NCBI GenBank assembly: GCA_902493585.1
Contig: CABUPZ010000025.1
Coordinates: forward strand, 1 to 39,503
Length of the DNA stretch: 39,503 nucleotides
Direction of reading: 5' to 3'
Source: an uncultured Fusicatenibacter sp.
GTDB taxonomy: Bacteria; Bacillota; Clostridia; Lachnospirales; Lachnospiraceae
The translations under genes were made by a program, and so were the position numbers. The stretch's first letter is position 1. The number at the start of each line of letters is the position of its first letter. This document shows positions 39,328 through 39,503 of the stretch, piece by piece. The notes below the pieces were generated by a model. It saw only the letters and a program-made list of their open reading frames with translations. It was not told where the DNA came from and ran no database searches.

Positions 39328-39411
39328 GCAGGAGTGGCGGAATTGGCAGACGCGCAGGCTTCAGGTGCCTGTGGTCGCAAGATCGTGTGGGTTCAAGTCC
39401 CATCTCCTGCA
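39328..39411 (+). tRNA. tRNA-Leu (anticodon CAG)
   Basis: The 84-base gene folds as a class II tRNA: acceptor GCAGGAG/CTCCTGC with discriminator A, D arm around GCGGAATTGGCAGACGC, anticodon stem CAGGC/GCCTG with loop TTCAGGT (anticodon CAG, codon CUG), long variable arm, and T arm with GGTTCAAGTCC. CCA is not encoded. It is the first of two tandem copies. Confidence 0.95.
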
Positions 39412-39451
39412 TTCTCACTTTTTTGTTTGTTGTCCCGTAAAACATAAGTAT

Positions 39452-39503
39452 GCAGGAGTGGCGGAATTGGCAGACGCGCAGGCTTCAGGTGCCTGTGGTC
39501 GCA
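39452..39503 (+). tRNA. tRNA-Leu (anticodon CAG), second copy, cut by the window end
   Basis: The 52 visible bases are identical to the first tRNA-Leu from its 5' end through the anticodon arm and into the variable arm. The copies are 40 bases apart, and the spacer ATTCTCAC...CATAAGTA has no promoter, so they are probably one transcript. Confidence 0.92.

Noticed and set aside
39144..39447. Short ORFs across the tRNA-Leu genes
   Set aside because: They overlap a well-folded tRNA and its promoter; such tRNA-derived ORFs are frequent annotation artefacts.
1..39503. CRISPR array or phage-defence island
   Set aside because: No regularly spaced direct repeats and no cas-like or defence effector genes were seen; the repeats present are a few dispersed palindromes.

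Overview
The window comes from a low-to-mid GC anaerobic Firmicute. The best fit is a gut-type member of the Clostridia, probably Lachnospiraceae. The reasons are PPi-linked glycolysis (pyruvate phosphate dikinase plus a PPi-type phosphofructokinase), a group-B-like [FeFe] hydrogenase, two GH42 beta-galactosidases, an archaeal-type aspartyl-tRNA synthetase core, strong AGGAGG ribosome sites and sigma-A promoters. This placement is inference from gene content. No rRNA is present.

Layout. 1-1266: a Na+-coupled amino-acid transporter of the SNF/NSS family that runs off the left edge. 1493-4472: a ketopantoate-reductase-family protein, then an OmpR-type response regulator and its histidine kinase. 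4473-5146: not empty. Two tandem, related small-RNA-like units lie on the plus strand, each with 11-bp-spaced direct repeats just ahead of a -10 box and each ending in a hairpin terminator. A third structured RNA-like unit with its own promoter and terminator faces them on the minus strand. 5146-6705: a graveyard of mobile and toxin genes (PBECR-like nuclease with an in-frame stop, a transposase tail, a frameshifted tyrosine recombinase). 6778-10539: a PepSY lipoprotein, a MerR regulator, a sugar isomerase-like TIM barrel, a frameshifted LysR gene and a divergent YczE-like membrane protein. 10594-13933: uracil permease and GH42 beta-galactosidase.

14247-18720 is a tightly coupled minus-strand operon: SCP2-like protein, membrane-anchored alpha/beta hydrolase, NRPS-type condensation domain encoded by two overlapping ORFs, acyl carrier protein and AMP-dependent acyl ligase. 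A divergent TetR regulator (18966-19577) has palindromic operators overlapping the operon promoter. This looks like a small stand-alone acyl-transfer or lipopeptide-like pathway and is the best candidate here for an uncharacterised metabolic system.

19631-22647: a second GH42 with a divergent AraC regulator. 22702-26879: an ABC importer (NMT1/SsuA class) downstream of a monomeric [FeFe] hydrogenase, apparently one operon. 27103-28600: a strong promoter, a 16-residue leader peptide with three consecutive Asp codons, two terminators and then an AspRS catalytic core that lacks its anticodon-binding domain. This looks like ribosome-mediated attenuation, although the synthetase itself may be decayed. 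28640-29260: remnants of a multicopper oxidase and a short duplicated ppdK fragment. 29345-39065: conserved housekeeping genes ppdK, pfp, uppP, carB and carA, all on the minus strand. 39328-end: two tandem tRNA-Leu(CAG) genes, the second cut by the window edge.

An imperfect palindromic repeat with GTAAC/GTTAC arms is scattered at 1362, 26951, 27047 and 29124. No CRISPR array, rRNA gene or intact insertion sequence was seen.
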